From contig NZ_CP031969.1 of NCBI RefSeq assembly GCF_003443735.1, positions 1,984,001 through 2,048,000 of the forward strand: 64,000 nt of DNA, in the 5' to 3' direction. Below, in pieces: positions 1 to 7,565 of the stretch; position 1 is the first letter of the stretch, and every line of letters starts with the position of its first letter. Position numbers and translations under genes: made by a program. This DNA is from Streptomyces sp. CC0208. GTDB taxonomy: Bacteria; Actinomycetota; Actinomycetes; Streptomycetales; Streptomycetaceae. The notes under the pieces are model-generated. The model saw nothing but the letters and a program-made list of their open reading frames with translations. It did not search any database and had not been told where the DNA came from.

Positions 1-1
1 C

Positions 2-202
2 ATCATCGACCTGGAGGGGGGCCATGTCCTGGTCTCCGCGATCGGCAGCGGCGCCGTGCTCGGCGTCGTCACCGACAAGGAGGCCAAGCTCGGCAACATC
101 GCGTACGAGATGACGCTGTTCGCGAACCGGGCCGGCAGTGCGCTCAGCCCCCAGCTCGTACTCGAACTGAAGAACAGCGTCGGCACCGCGGCGAAGCGCT
201 GA
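2..202 (+). CDS. cvnB: Roadblock/LC7-type protein of a conservon (CvnB), 3' end only
   Basis: The window opens inside this gene; 66 codons and the stop remain. The translated tail (IIDLEGGHVLVSAIGSG..., ending in NSVGTAAKR) reads like the last two strands and the final helix of a roadblock/LC7 (MglB-like) domain. Such proteins act with a small GTPase. The call rests mainly on context: it is followed by a DUF742 gene and a Ras-like GTPase, the fixed cvnA-B-C-D order of Streptomyces conservons, whose products form a membrane-associated complex compared to eukaryotic G-protein signalling. The sensor kinase gene cvnA would lie upstream of the window. An AGGAGGAAG ribosome site for the next gene follows 12 bases after the stop, so the genes are probably co-transcribed. 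Confidence 0.8.
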   Translation: MIDLEGGHVLVSAIGSGAVLGVVTDKEAKLGNIAYEMTLFANRAGSALSPQLVLELKNSVGTAAKR

Positions 203-231
203 CCGAGGCCGACCGAGGAGGAAGCGCAGTC

Positions 232-648
232 ATGGCGGACGGCAGCACGCCTCCGGACCCGGAGCCGGGCGGTCCCGTGCCCGCCGTACGGCCGTTCCTC
301 GTCACCGCCGGCCGGGTGGCACCCGATCCGTCCGGCCGGACGATGCCCGTCGAGACCCAGGTGGTGGCCACCGCCGAGGGACTGGCCGTGCTCGACCGGC
401 TCGCCTTCGAACAGCACGACATCGTCGCCGCGTGCCGCATCCCGCAGTCCATCGCGGAGATCGCGGCCCGGCTGCGGCTGCACCTGAACGTGGTGCGGAT
501 CCTCGCCGAGGACCTGCGCACCGCGGGACAGCTGACGGTGCACGTGCCCGACACCGGCGTCACCCACGACGCGTCCGTCCTGCGCAGGCTGATCGACGGC
601 CTGCGCGCCATCCCCGACTCCCGAGGGGTACTCCGTGACACCGACTGA
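232..648 (+). CDS. cvnC: DUF742 conservon protein CvnC
   Basis: Encodes 138 residues with the DUF742 signature: a VRPFLVTAGR stretch near residue 20, a helix-turn-helix-like segment (DIVAACRIPQSIAEIAARL, about residues 63-81) and the LHLNVVRILAEDL helix after it. DUF742 proteins are the third member of conservons; their exact biochemical job is not settled, although the winged-helix look suggests protein or DNA contacts. The start is supported by GAGGAGGAAG about 8 bases upstream of ATG. The stop overlaps the start of the GTPase gene by 14 bases, indicating translational coupling. Nothing suggests damage. Confidence 0.9.
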   Translation: MADGSTPPDPEPGGPVPAVRPFLVTAGRVAPDPSGRTMPVETQVVATAEGLAVLDRLAFEQHDIVAACRIPQSIAEIAARLRLHLNVVRILAEDLRTAGQLTVHVPDTGVTHDASVLRRLIDGLRAIPDSRGVLRDTD

Positions 649-1237
649 ACCGGCCACCCGGCCCTCGGCCGCGCCCTCCGCCGCCGTACGACCGCCGCTG
701 CCGGTCAAAATGGTGATCGCGGGGGGCTTCGGGGTGGGCAAGACCACCGCGGTCGGCTCGATCTCCGAGATCGAGCCGCTGACCACCGAGGCCGCCATCA
801 CCGAGGTCGCCGCGGGTGTGGACGACCTCAGCCACACCCCGCGCAAGACCACGACGACGGTCGCGATGGACTTCGGCTGCATCACCGTCGACCCGACCCT
901 GAAGCTGTACCTGTTCGGCACGCCGGGCCAGGAGCGCTTCGGCTTCATGTGGGACGACATCGTCGAGGGCGCGCTCGGCGGTCTGGTCATCGTCGACACC
1001 CGCCGCCTCGACGACTGCTACGCCGCGGTCGACTACTTCGAGCACAAGCAGATCCCGTTCGCCGTCGCCGTGAACGCCTTCGACGGCAGGGTCGAGCACA
1101 CCCTGGACGAGGTCCGCTGGGCCCTCGACGTCAGCGACCGCGTCCCGGTGATCGTCTTCGACGCGAGGGAGCGGGGTTCGGTGCGGGACGCGCTGCTCGT
1201 CGTCCTGGAACAGGCGCTGGCCCGCACGCAGGCATGA
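635..1237 (+). CDS. cvnD: Ras-like small GTPase of a conservon (CvnD)
   Basis: Encodes 200 residues of a small GTPase (MglA/Arf-like). After about 24 variable residues comes the P-loop GGFGVGKTT (residues 30-38). A switch region follows, and a G3-like segment reads FGTPGQERF (around residue 96) in place of the usual DxxGQ. The canonical NKxD G4 motif reads VNAFD, as is common in conservon GTPases. It is expected to cycle between GTP and GDP forms under the roadblock protein and signal from the cvnA kinase. The GTG start lies inside the end of cvnC. It converges with the transporter gene on the other strand, leaving 34 bases between stops. Confidence 0.9.
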   Translation: MTPTEPATRPSAAPSAAVRPPLPVKMVIAGGFGVGKTTAVGSISEIEPLTTEAAITEVAAGVDDLSHTPRKTTTTVAMDFGCITVDPTLKLYLFGTPGQERFGFMWDDIVEGALGGLVIVDTRRLDDCYAAVDYFEHKQIPFAVAVNAFDGRVEHTLDEVRWALDVSDRVPVIVFDARERGSVRDALLVVLEQALARTQA

Positions 1238-1271
1238 CGTGGGCCGGGGGCGAACTCCCCCGGCCCTCCGC

Positions 1272-1940
1272 CTAGTTGCTCCTGAGCACCCCGCGCGAGA
1301 CCGTGAGCCGGGTGATCCCCCAGAACACCGCCAGCGTCACCAGCGCCATCAGCGCGACCAGCGTGGCCCCGCCCACGACCTTCTCGTAGTTGCGCTGGTA
1401 CAGCCCGTCCACGATGTACCGGCCGAGCCCGCCCAGAGAGACGTACGCGGCGATCGTGGCCGTCGACACGATCTGGATGGCCGCCGAGCGCAGGCCGCCG
1501 AGGATCAGCGGAAGGGCCACCGGCAGTTCGACCCGGAACAGCACCTCCACCTCGTGCATGCCCATCCCGCGGGCCGCGTCCACCGGGGCGGGGTCCACCG
1601 ACCGCATCGCCTCGTAGCTGGTGACCAGGATCGGCGGCACGGCGAGCACGACCAGCGGGATCATCACGTTGATCAGCCCGAACCCGAGCGAGAGGGTCAT
1701 CAGCACCAGCAGACCGAAGGTGGGCACGGCCCGCCCGGCGACGGCGATGAAGGCCAGCGCGTTGCCGCCCCGCCCGACGTGCCCGGTGACGAGCCCCACC
1801 GGCAGCCCGATCGCCGCGGCGATGGCGAGCGCCTCCAGGGTGTACTGGACGTGCTCCCCCAGCCGTGTGGGAATGCCGTCGTAGCCCTGCCAGTGCGCGC
1901 TGTCGCTGAAGAAGGCGTTGATGAAGTTGAGGATGTTCAC
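1272..1940 (-). CDS. Quaternary-amine ABC transporter permease (OpuBD/ProW-like)
   Basis: Encodes 222 residues with about six hydrophobic segments and the BPD_transp_1 cytoplasmic loop (EAMRSVDPAPVDAARGMGMHEVEV, near residue 130), which docks the ATPase. It belongs to the glycine betaine/choline/carnitine permease family. The GTG start at 1938-1940 overlaps the stop of the preceding permease by four bases (GTGA), so the three transporter genes form one operon read from 3753 down to 1272. The polypeptide ends right after the last membrane helix, so no binding protein is fused to it, unlike OpuAC/ProX-fused permeases. Confidence 0.88.
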   Translation of the reverse strand: MNILNFINAFFSDSAHWQGYDGIPTRLGEHVQYTLEALAIAAAIGLPVGLVTGHVGRGGNALAFIAVAGRAVPTFGLLVLMTLSLGFGLINVMIPLVVLAVPPILVTSYEAMRSVDPAPVDAARGMGMHEVEVLFRVELPVALPLILGGLRSAAIQIVSTATIAAYVSLGGLGRYIVDGLYQRNYEKVVGGATLVALMALVTLAVFWGITRLTVSRGVLRSN

Positions 1941-2626
1941 CGGGCGGCGACCTCCGGTTCGGGCCGCTGCGCGCGCCGCGCACGCGCGCCGCTCGGCATC
2001 CACGGCGTCATGAGCAGTCGCACACCGACCAGCAGCCCGTCGGCGAGGATCGCGAGGGCCGCCATGGTCAGCACGGCGTTCACGGCGAGTTCGGGCCGGT
2101 TGTAGATGTTCGCGTCGTTGATGAGGTTGCCGAGCGCTCCCTGGTTGCCGATGAGCGCGCCGACGCTGACGAGCGAGATGCTCGACACGGTCGCCACCCG
2201 CAGCCCCGCGATGATGGCGGGCACGGCGATCGGCAACTGGACCTGGACGTAGCGGCGCACGGGTCCGAAGCCCATCGCCGTCGCGGCCGCGAGGGTCTCC
2301 TGCGGCACCGAACGGACACCGTCGACGATCGCCGGGACCAGGATGACGAGCGTGTAGACGGTGAGCGGGATCATCACCGTGAGCTCGGTCTGGCCGGTGT
2401 AGTCGATGAGGACCACGAAGAAGGCCAGCGACGGGATCGCGTACAGCACGGTCGTCACCCACAGCACGGGCGGGTACAGCCACCGGAACCGCACGCACAG
2501 CTGGGACAGCGGCAGGGCGATCAGCAGCCCGGCGAGGACCGGCAGCAGGGCTTCCCTCAGGTGCAGCCCGATCAGCCCGAGCCAGCTGTGCTGGAGGTCG
2601 CTCGGGATGTCGAAGAAGCCGTTCAT
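1937..2626 (-). CDS. Quaternary-amine ABC transporter permease (OpuBB-like)
   Basis: Encodes 229 residues, a second BPD_transp_1 permease paired with the downstream one to make a heterodimeric channel. Several membrane helices are evident (for example PVLAGLLIALPLS and LTVYTLVILVPAIV). The ATPase-docking loop reads SVPQETLAAATAMGFGP. I chose ATG at 2624-2626 (MNGFFDIPSD) because it overlaps the ATPase stop by four bases; longer readings upstream are arginine-rich antisense-like sequence. Substrates of the family are betaine, choline, carnitine or proline betaine, used as osmoprotectants or nutrients; the specificity cannot be read from the permease alone. Confidence 0.88.
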   Translation of the reverse strand: MNGFFDIPSDLQHSWLGLIGLHLREALLPVLAGLLIALPLSQLCVRFRWLYPPVLWVTTVLYAIPSLAFFVVLIDYTGQTELTVMIPLTVYTLVILVPAIVDGVRSVPQETLAAATAMGFGPVRRYVQVQLPIAVPAIIAGLRVATVSSISLVSVGALIGNQGALGNLINDANIYNRPELAVNAVLTMAALAILADGLLVGVRLLMTPWMPSGARARRAQRPEPEVAAR

Positions 2627-3753
2627 CGGGCGACCTGGGCGTCCGTACGGCCCTCCGCGTGCGCCTTGCGGATCGCCTCGCCGATGGCCTGCTGGGAGAC
2701 CACCCCGGCCACCCGCCCCTCGGCGTCGACACCGACGGCCCACCCGGTGGGCGAGAGCACGGCACAGTCCAGCGCGGCCCGCAGCGAGTCGGTGCCGACC
2801 ACGAAGGGCCGCCCGTACGACACCAGTCGCGCCGCGTCGACACCGCCCGCGGTCAGGTCCCCGGGCTCGATCCAGCCGAGGGGTCTGCCGTCCACGTCGG
2901 TGACGAGGAGGTAGGGGGCCTCGGCCGTGCCGCGGGCGGCGATCTGCTCCGCGGTGGCGTCGACGGCGACGACCGGTGCGGTGAGCAGCCGGAGTCCGGC
3001 GGAGGGGAAGAAGGAGAGCCGCCGGATGCCCCGGTCGGTGCCGAGGAAGTCCTCGACGAACGCGTCGGCCGGGTTCGACAGGAGTTCGGCGGGCGGCGCG
3101 TACTGGGCGAGCTTGCCGCCGGTGCGCATCACGGCGACCATCGTGCCGATCTTGACGGCCTCGTCGATGTCATGGGTGACGAAGACGATGGTCTTGCCCA
3201 ACTCGTCCTGGATGCGGAGGAGTTCGTCCTGGAGTCCCTTGCGGACGATGGGGTCGACGGCGGAGAACGGCTCGTCCATCAGCAGCACCGGCGGATCGGC
3301 CGCGAGAGCCCGCGCCACACCGACGCGCTGCTGCTGGCCGCCGGACAGCTGGTAGGGGTACCGCTTGGCCAGCGAGCCGTCGAGGCCGACCCGTTCCATC
3401 AGCTCCCGGGCCCGGGCCCGCGCCTTCTCCTTGCCCCAGCCCAGCATCCGGGGCACGGTCGCGATGTTGTCGACGATCGTGCGGTGCTGGAAGAGACCGG
3501 CGTTCTGGATGACGTACCCCATGGACCGGCGCAGCGTGTTGACCGGCTGCTGCCGGCTGTCCTTGCCGTCGATCAGGATGGTCCCCTCGCTGGGTTCGAC
3601 CATCCGGTTGATCATGCGCAGGGTCGTGGTCTTGCCGCAGCCCGAGGGACCGACGAGGACCGTGATCGAGCGGTCGGGAATCTCCAACGACAGCCGGTCG
3701 ACCGCCACCGTGCCGTCCGGGTACCGCTTGGTGACTGAATCTATCCGTATCAA
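2623..3753 (-). CDS. Quaternary-amine ABC transporter ATP-binding protein with CBS domains (OpuBA/OpuCA-like)
   Basis: Encodes 376 residues. The ABC domain (1-235) has Walker A GPSGCGKT (35-42), the signature LSGGQQQR, Walker B VLLMDEP and the H-loop FVTHD. The C-terminal third (about 250-370) carries two CBS motifs, which in OpuA-type importers sense ionic strength or nucleotides and gate transport. The start is a TTG (MIRIDSVTK) with GAAGGGT about 10 bases upstream. It is the first gene of the importer operon. The usual periplasmic-type binding-protein gene is missing from this operon. Confidence 0.9.
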   Translation of the reverse strand: MIRIDSVTKRYPDGTVAVDRLSLEIPDRSITVLVGPSGCGKTTTLRMINRMVEPSEGTILIDGKDSRQQPVNTLRRSMGYVIQNAGLFQHRTIVDNIATVPRMLGWGKEKARARARELMERVGLDGSLAKRYPYQLSGGQQQRVGVARALAADPPVLLMDEPFSAVDPIVRKGLQDELLRIQDELGKTIVFVTHDIDEAVKIGTMVAVMRTGGKLAQYAPPAELLSNPADAFVEDFLGTDRGIRRLSFFPSAGLRLLTAPVVAVDATAEQIAARGTAEAPYLLVTDVDGRPLGWIEPGDLTAGGVDAARLVSYGRPFVVGTDSLRAALDCAVLSPTGWAVGVDAEGRVAGVVSQQAIGEAIRKAHAEGRTDAQVAR

Positions 3754-3986
3754 AGCGCCGAATACCCTTCGGGTCTGGCAGAGGTTGTCCGCATTCGGCC
3801 GGTCAGCAGGCCGTCCGGCAGAGTCTAGACCGGTTGTGTTACGTCACCGCGGACGGGCCCGTCGCAGCTGTGGGTGTCCTGTGAGTCCCCTGATTCTCAC
3901 CCTTCGTTCAGCGAAGCCACAGGGTTCGCCCAGGACCGGGGCCGAGTGTCGTCACCACCACCGCCCGGAGACCTGGAGAACGTGCC

Positions 3987-6056
3987 ATGACGACCCTTGC
4001 CCCACCGCCCGCGCCGTCCGTTCCTGAGGGCAGGCACCGGGCCGCGGTGCCCGCCGCGAGCCGCCGGCTGCGCAGGATGTTCACCGGTGCCCCGGAGGAC
4101 CCCCGGTGGGCCCGCCCCGCGCTCTGGGCGATCCTGGTGCTGGCCACGGCGCTGTACGCCTGGAACCTGTCGTCCGTCACCGGCAACACCTTCTACGACG
4201 CGGCCGTCTGGTCCGGCACCAGGAGCTGGAAGGCGTTCTTCTTCGGCGCCCTGGACTCCGGCAGCTTCATCACGGTCGACAAGCCGCCGTTCGCCCTCTG
4301 GGTGATGGGGCTCTCCGCCCGTCTCCTCGGGTACGGCACCTGGCAGCTGATGCTGCCGATGGTCGCGGTCGGAACCGGCTCGGTGGCGCTGCTGTACCGC
4401 ATGGTCAAGCGGGACTTCGGTGCCGTCGCGGCCACGATGGCGGGGCTCGCGCTCACCCTCACGCCCATCACCGTCGCCATCACCCGGGACACCAACCCCG
4501 ACCCGGTCCTGGTCTTCCTGATGCTGCTCGGCGCGGCCGCGCTGATGAAGGCCGTGCGCACCGGACGGCTCATGCCGCTGGTGTGGTCCGCGGTCGCCAT
4601 CGGCTTCGCCTTCAACACGAAGATGATGCAGGCGTACGTCGTGCTGCCGGTCTTCTTCCTCGTCTACCTCTGGGCCGCTCAGGTGGGCCTCGGCAGGCGC
4701 ATCCGCAACCTCGCCGTCGCCACCGTCGCGCTGGTGATCTCCAGCGCCTGGTGGATGGTGATCGTCGACCTCATCCCCGCTTCCTCCCGGCCCTACATCG
4801 GCGGCTCCACCGACAACACCGTGTGGGACCTGGTCATCGGCTACAACGGTTTCGGCCGGATCTTCGGCGCGAGTTCCTCGGTGGGCTCGCAGGGCAACGG
4901 CGCGAGCTTCGGCGGCGACGCGGGCCTGTACCGGCTGTTCAACAGCATCATGGGCGGCCAGATCTCCTGGCTGATCCCCTTCGCGATCGTCGCCCTGATC
5001 GGCGGTCTGGTGCTGCGCGGCCGGGCCCCTCGTACGGACGCCAAGCGGGCGACACTGATGCTGTGGGGCGGCTGGTTCGTCCTGCACTACCTGACCTTCG
5101 CCCTCGCCGAGGGCACCTTCCACCCGTACTACGTCACGGCCATGGCGCCCGGCGTCGCCGCGCTGGCGGGTATCGGCGGCGTGGTGCTCCACAAGGCCTT
5201 CCAGGAGGGTACGGCGGCCAAGTGGGCCTGGGTGCTCCCCGCCGCGATCGCGGTCAGCACCGTGTGGGCGGTCGTCCTGCTCCAGCGGGTCTCCGGCTCC
5301 GGGACGCCGTACACGGTCGCCGAGGTCGTGACCGGGGTCGCCGGTGCGGTCGCCGTGATCGGGCTGCTGCTCGGCCGGTTCACCAAGCGGCAACGGCTGA
5401 CGGGCATCGCGGCCCTCGCGGCGGTCGTCGCCCTGCTCGCCGGTCCCGCCGCGTACTCGATGTCGGCGGCCACCTCCAGCACCAACGGCACCAACCCGAC
5501 GGCCGGTCCGAGTACGGGTGGCATGGGCGGGGGCGGCGGCATGGGCGGCGGCCAGCGTCCGAGCGGCACCGGCGGCCCGGGCGGCACGAGCTCCAGCACG
5601 TCCGGCAGCAAGTCCACGGGCCAGCCCCCGTCGGGCAGCGCCTCGTCCGGCAGCGGTGCCTCCACCGGCTCCTCTACGACGGAGTCCGGCAGCAAGGCCG
5701 GCGGCGGCATGGGCGGCGAGAGCCAGGTCTCCTCCGCGATGATCTCGTACCTGAAGAAGAACCAGGACGGGGCCACCTGGCTGGTCGCGGTGGCCACCGA
5801 CCAGACCGCCTCCTCGATCATCCTGGAGTCCGGCCAGCCGGTGATCTCCATGGGCGGCTGGTCCGGCTCCGACAACGCCATGACCCTCGCCAAGCTCAAG
5901 AGCCTCGTGAAGTCCGGCAAGCTGCACTACATCGTGGTCAGCAGCAGCGGCCAGGGCTCCTCGAACTCCGAGATCTCCACCTGGGTCAAGAAGCACGGCA
6001 CGGCGGTGAGCGCCTACAGCGGCCTGTACCGCTTGGACGCCTCCGACGTCGGCTGA
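3987..6056 (+). CDS. GT39/ArnT-like membrane glycosyltransferase with Gly/Ser-rich extracytoplasmic linker
   Basis: Encodes 689 residues. About a dozen membrane helices follow residue 45. The early extracytoplasmic loop has FYDAAVWSG and FITVDKPPFALW, typical of polyprenyl-phosphate-sugar dependent GT-C enzymes (PMT_2/ArnT group). Residues about 504-578 are a low-complexity linker rich in Gly, Ser and Thr with repeated GGMGGG blocks. The last 110 residues form a soluble domain outside the membrane. The likely role is transfer of a sugar from a lipid carrier to a wall or secreted acceptor; the acceptor is unknown. CTGGAGA about 8 bases before ATG supports the start. The gene stands alone and ends at a strong hairpin (6077-6112). 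Confidence 0.85.
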   Translation: MTTLAPPPAPSVPEGRHRAAVPAASRRLRRMFTGAPEDPRWARPALWAILVLATALYAWNLSSVTGNTFYDAAVWSGTRSWKAFFFGALDSGSFITVDKPPFALWVMGLSARLLGYGTWQLMLPMVAVGTGSVALLYRMVKRDFGAVAATMAGLALTLTPITVAITRDTNPDPVLVFLMLLGAAALMKAVRTGRLMPLVWSAVAIGFAFNTKMMQAYVVLPVFFLVYLWAAQVGLGRRIRNLAVATVALVISSAWWMVIVDLIPASSRPYIGGSTDNTVWDLVIGYNGFGRIFGASSSVGSQGNGASFGGDAGLYRLFNSIMGGQISWLIPFAIVALIGGLVLRGRAPRTDAKRATLMLWGGWFVLHYLTFALAEGTFHPYYVTAMAPGVAALAGIGGVVLHKAFQEGTAAKWAWVLPAAIAVSTVWAVVLLQRVSGSGTPYTVAEVVTGVAGAVAVIGLLLGRFTKRQRLTGIAALAAVVALLAGPAAYSMSAATSSTNGTNPTAGPSTGGMGGGGGMGGGQRPSGTGGPGGTSSSTSGSKSTGQPPSGSASSGSGASTGSSTTESGSKAGGGMGGESQVSSAMISYLKKNQDGATWLVAVATDQTASSIILESGQPVISMGGWSGSDNAMTLAKLKSLVKSGKLHYIVVSSSGQGSSNSEISTWVKKHGTAVSAYSGLYRLDASDVG

Positions 6057-6076
6057 CGCACACGGGAACACACGGA

Positions 6077-6112
6077 GGGCGGGCCGCCGGTGAACACACC
6101 GGCGGCCCGCCC
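6077..6112. terminator. Bidirectional hairpin between GT39 and apbE
   Basis: A perfect 16-base inverted repeat (left arm GGGCGGGCCGCCGGTG, right arm its complement) with a 4-base loop lies between two convergent genes. There is no U tract, as is usual for Streptomyces terminators. Confidence 0.85.
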
Positions 6113-6127
6113 TCGTGACGTGTCCGG

Positions 6128-6847
6128 TCAGGGGACGGCCGGGAAGTCCGGCGTCCGCAGTACCCGGCGCTCCGCGTCCACCGCGAAGACCTCGCAGCCC
6201 GGCAGGGAGGCGGCCCAGTCGACGCCCTCGGCGCCCATGGCGAAGGCCGCCGTGGCGACCGAGTCCGCCTCCGTGAGGGTCGGGGCCACGACCGTGAGGC
6301 TGAGCAGGCCCGTCGCCGGGCGGCCGGTGCGGCCGTCGAGGATGTGGTCGCCCCGCTCGTAGCGCGCGGACGTCGCGACCGCCCCGCCGTCGAGCGAGAG
6401 GACCGTGCACAGCTGGTCGGCGTGCTCGGGGTGCCGAACGCCCACCCGCCAGGGGCCGCCGGAGACGACCACGTCACCACCGGCGTTCAGGACGAACCGC
6501 GTCGCGCCGGCCGCCTTGAGCAGCTCGGCCGCCCGCTGCACCGACCAGCCCTTGACCACCGCGCAGGGGTCGAGGCGGCGACCGGGCAGCCGTACGTCGA
6601 AGGCGCCGCCGGTGGCCTTCCGGTAGTACTCGCACAGGTCGAGGATCTCGGCGAGGTCCGCGCTCACCGCCGACAGCTCACCGCGGTCGTACCGCGACAC
6701 CTCGCTGTCCGCCTTGAACGGGCTGAACCGGGCGTCCACCTCGCGCAGCCAGGCGAAGACCGTGTCCGCCGCGGACTCGGGGACGGTGTCGTCGTCGACC
6801 CGGAGCGAGACGGGGAAGCCCATGACGTGTTCGACGCGGTGCAGCAT
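6128..6847 (-). CDS. apbE: FAD:protein FMN transferase (ApbE family)
   Basis: Encodes 239 residues, a short ApbE. Seen motifs: ATGGAFDVRLPGR, DPCAVVKGWSVQRAAELL and LNAGGDVVVSG in the flavin-binding core, and a C-terminal DSVATAAFAMG segment, which corresponds to the Mg2+-site region. The enzyme transfers FMN from FAD to a Thr of partner proteins outside the cytoplasm. The partner is clear: the gene immediately upstream encodes two FMN_bind domains, each with the target motif DTVSGAT. Spacing to that gene is 9 bases, so the three genes from 8906 to 6128 are one operon. No signal peptide is obvious; the start ATG (MLHRVEHVMG) fits the family's first strand. Confidence 0.9.
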   Translation of the reverse strand: MLHRVEHVMGFPVSLRVDDDTVPESAADTVFAWLREVDARFSPFKADSEVSRYDRGELSAVSADLAEILDLCEYYRKATGGAFDVRLPGRRLDPCAVVKGWSVQRAAELLKAAGATRFVLNAGGDVVVSGGPWRVGVRHPEHADQLCTVLSLDGGAVATSARYERGDHILDGRTGRPATGLLSLTVVAPTLTEADSVATAAFAMGAEGVDWAASLPGCEVFAVDAERRVLRTPDFPAVP

Positions 6848-6856
6848 GGCCGTTCC

Positions 6857-7555
6857 TCAGCCCCTCGCGTCGATCGCGGCCTGGAGGGATTTCTTGTAGG
6901 CCTCACTGGTGATCGTCGCACCCGACACGGTGTCGATGTCCGCGCTCTGCGCCTTCAGCGTCTCCGCCACCAGCACCGGCACAGCGGCCGTCGTCTGCGG
7001 GTGGTCCGGCTGCTGGAGCATCTTCACCGCGGTGATCTTCGTACCGGAGAAGGTCACCTGGACCTGTACGGCGCCCTTCTCCGTGCTCAGGGCCGAGCCG
7101 TCGACGGTCTGGGAAGACGCCTCGGAAGCGGACGCCGGGGGCGAGGCCGCCGCCGTCTTCGCGTGGTCGTCGATCGTGGCCTGGAGGGACTTCTTGTAGG
7201 CCTCACTGGTGATCGTCGCACCCGACACGGTGTCGATGTCCGCGCTCTGCGCCTTCAGCGTCTCCGCCACCAGCACCGGCACAGCGGCCGTCGTCTGCGG
7301 GTGGTCCGGCTGCTGGAGCATCTTCACCGCGGTGATCTTCGTACCGGAGAAGGTCACCTGGAGCTGTACGGGTCCCTTCTCGGTGTTGATCGTCGAGCTC
7401 GTGACGACGTTCGAGCCGGAGGATCCCGAGGAGGAGGTGGACGAGGGCGCCGGCGTGGTGGCCTGGACGGTGGAGGAGCCGGCCGAGGGCTGGTACAGCC
7501 ACACGGGGACCAGGCCCGCGATGCTCAGGACGACGACAGGTATGGCTCGTTTCAC
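6857..7555 (-). CDS. Secreted protein with two tandem FMN-binding domains
   Basis: Encodes 232 residues. An N-terminal hydrophobic segment (about 4-20) serves as signal or anchor, followed by a Ser/Thr-rich linker. Two FMN_bind domains follow, residues about 53-125 and 153-225, offset by exactly 100 residues. Each carries DTVSGAT (108-114 and 208-214), whose last Thr is the covalent FMN attachment point for ApbE. From residue 62 to 126 the two copies are almost identical, reflecting a 300-bp DNA duplication. It should carry two FMN groups and pass electrons from the flavocytochrome encoded just upstream (11 bases away) to an extracytoplasmic acceptor that is not identifiable here. Confidence 0.9.
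   Translation of the reverse strand: MKRAIPVVVLSIAGLVPVWLYQPSAGSSTVQATTPAPSSTSSSGSSGSNVVTSSTINTEKGPVQLQVTFSGTKITAVKMLQQPDHPQTTAAVPVLVAETLKAQSADIDTVSGATITSEAYKKSLQATIDDHAKTAAASPPASASEASSQTVDGSALSTEKGAVQVQVTFSGTKITAVKMLQQPDHPQTTAAVPVLVAETLKAQSADIDTVSGATITSEAYKKSLQAAIDARG
6868..7380. repeat. Two ~213-bp direct copies, 300 bp apart, inside the FMN-binding gene
   Basis: Bases 6868-7080 and 7168-7380 are nearly identical. The stretch 6891-7062 matches 7191-7362 without difference as far as I can compare; the few changes are at 6877, 6890, 7063 and around 7071-7073. The copies encode the two FMN_bind domains. Near-identity at silent positions points to recent duplication or ongoing gene conversion. 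Confidence 0.95.
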
Positions 7556-7565
7556 GGTCTGTTCC

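Noticed and set aside
3897..6410. 837-codon frame on the minus strand opposite the GT39 gene
   Set aside because: Shadow of the third-position GC bias; the plus strand has coherent membrane helices and a ribosome site.
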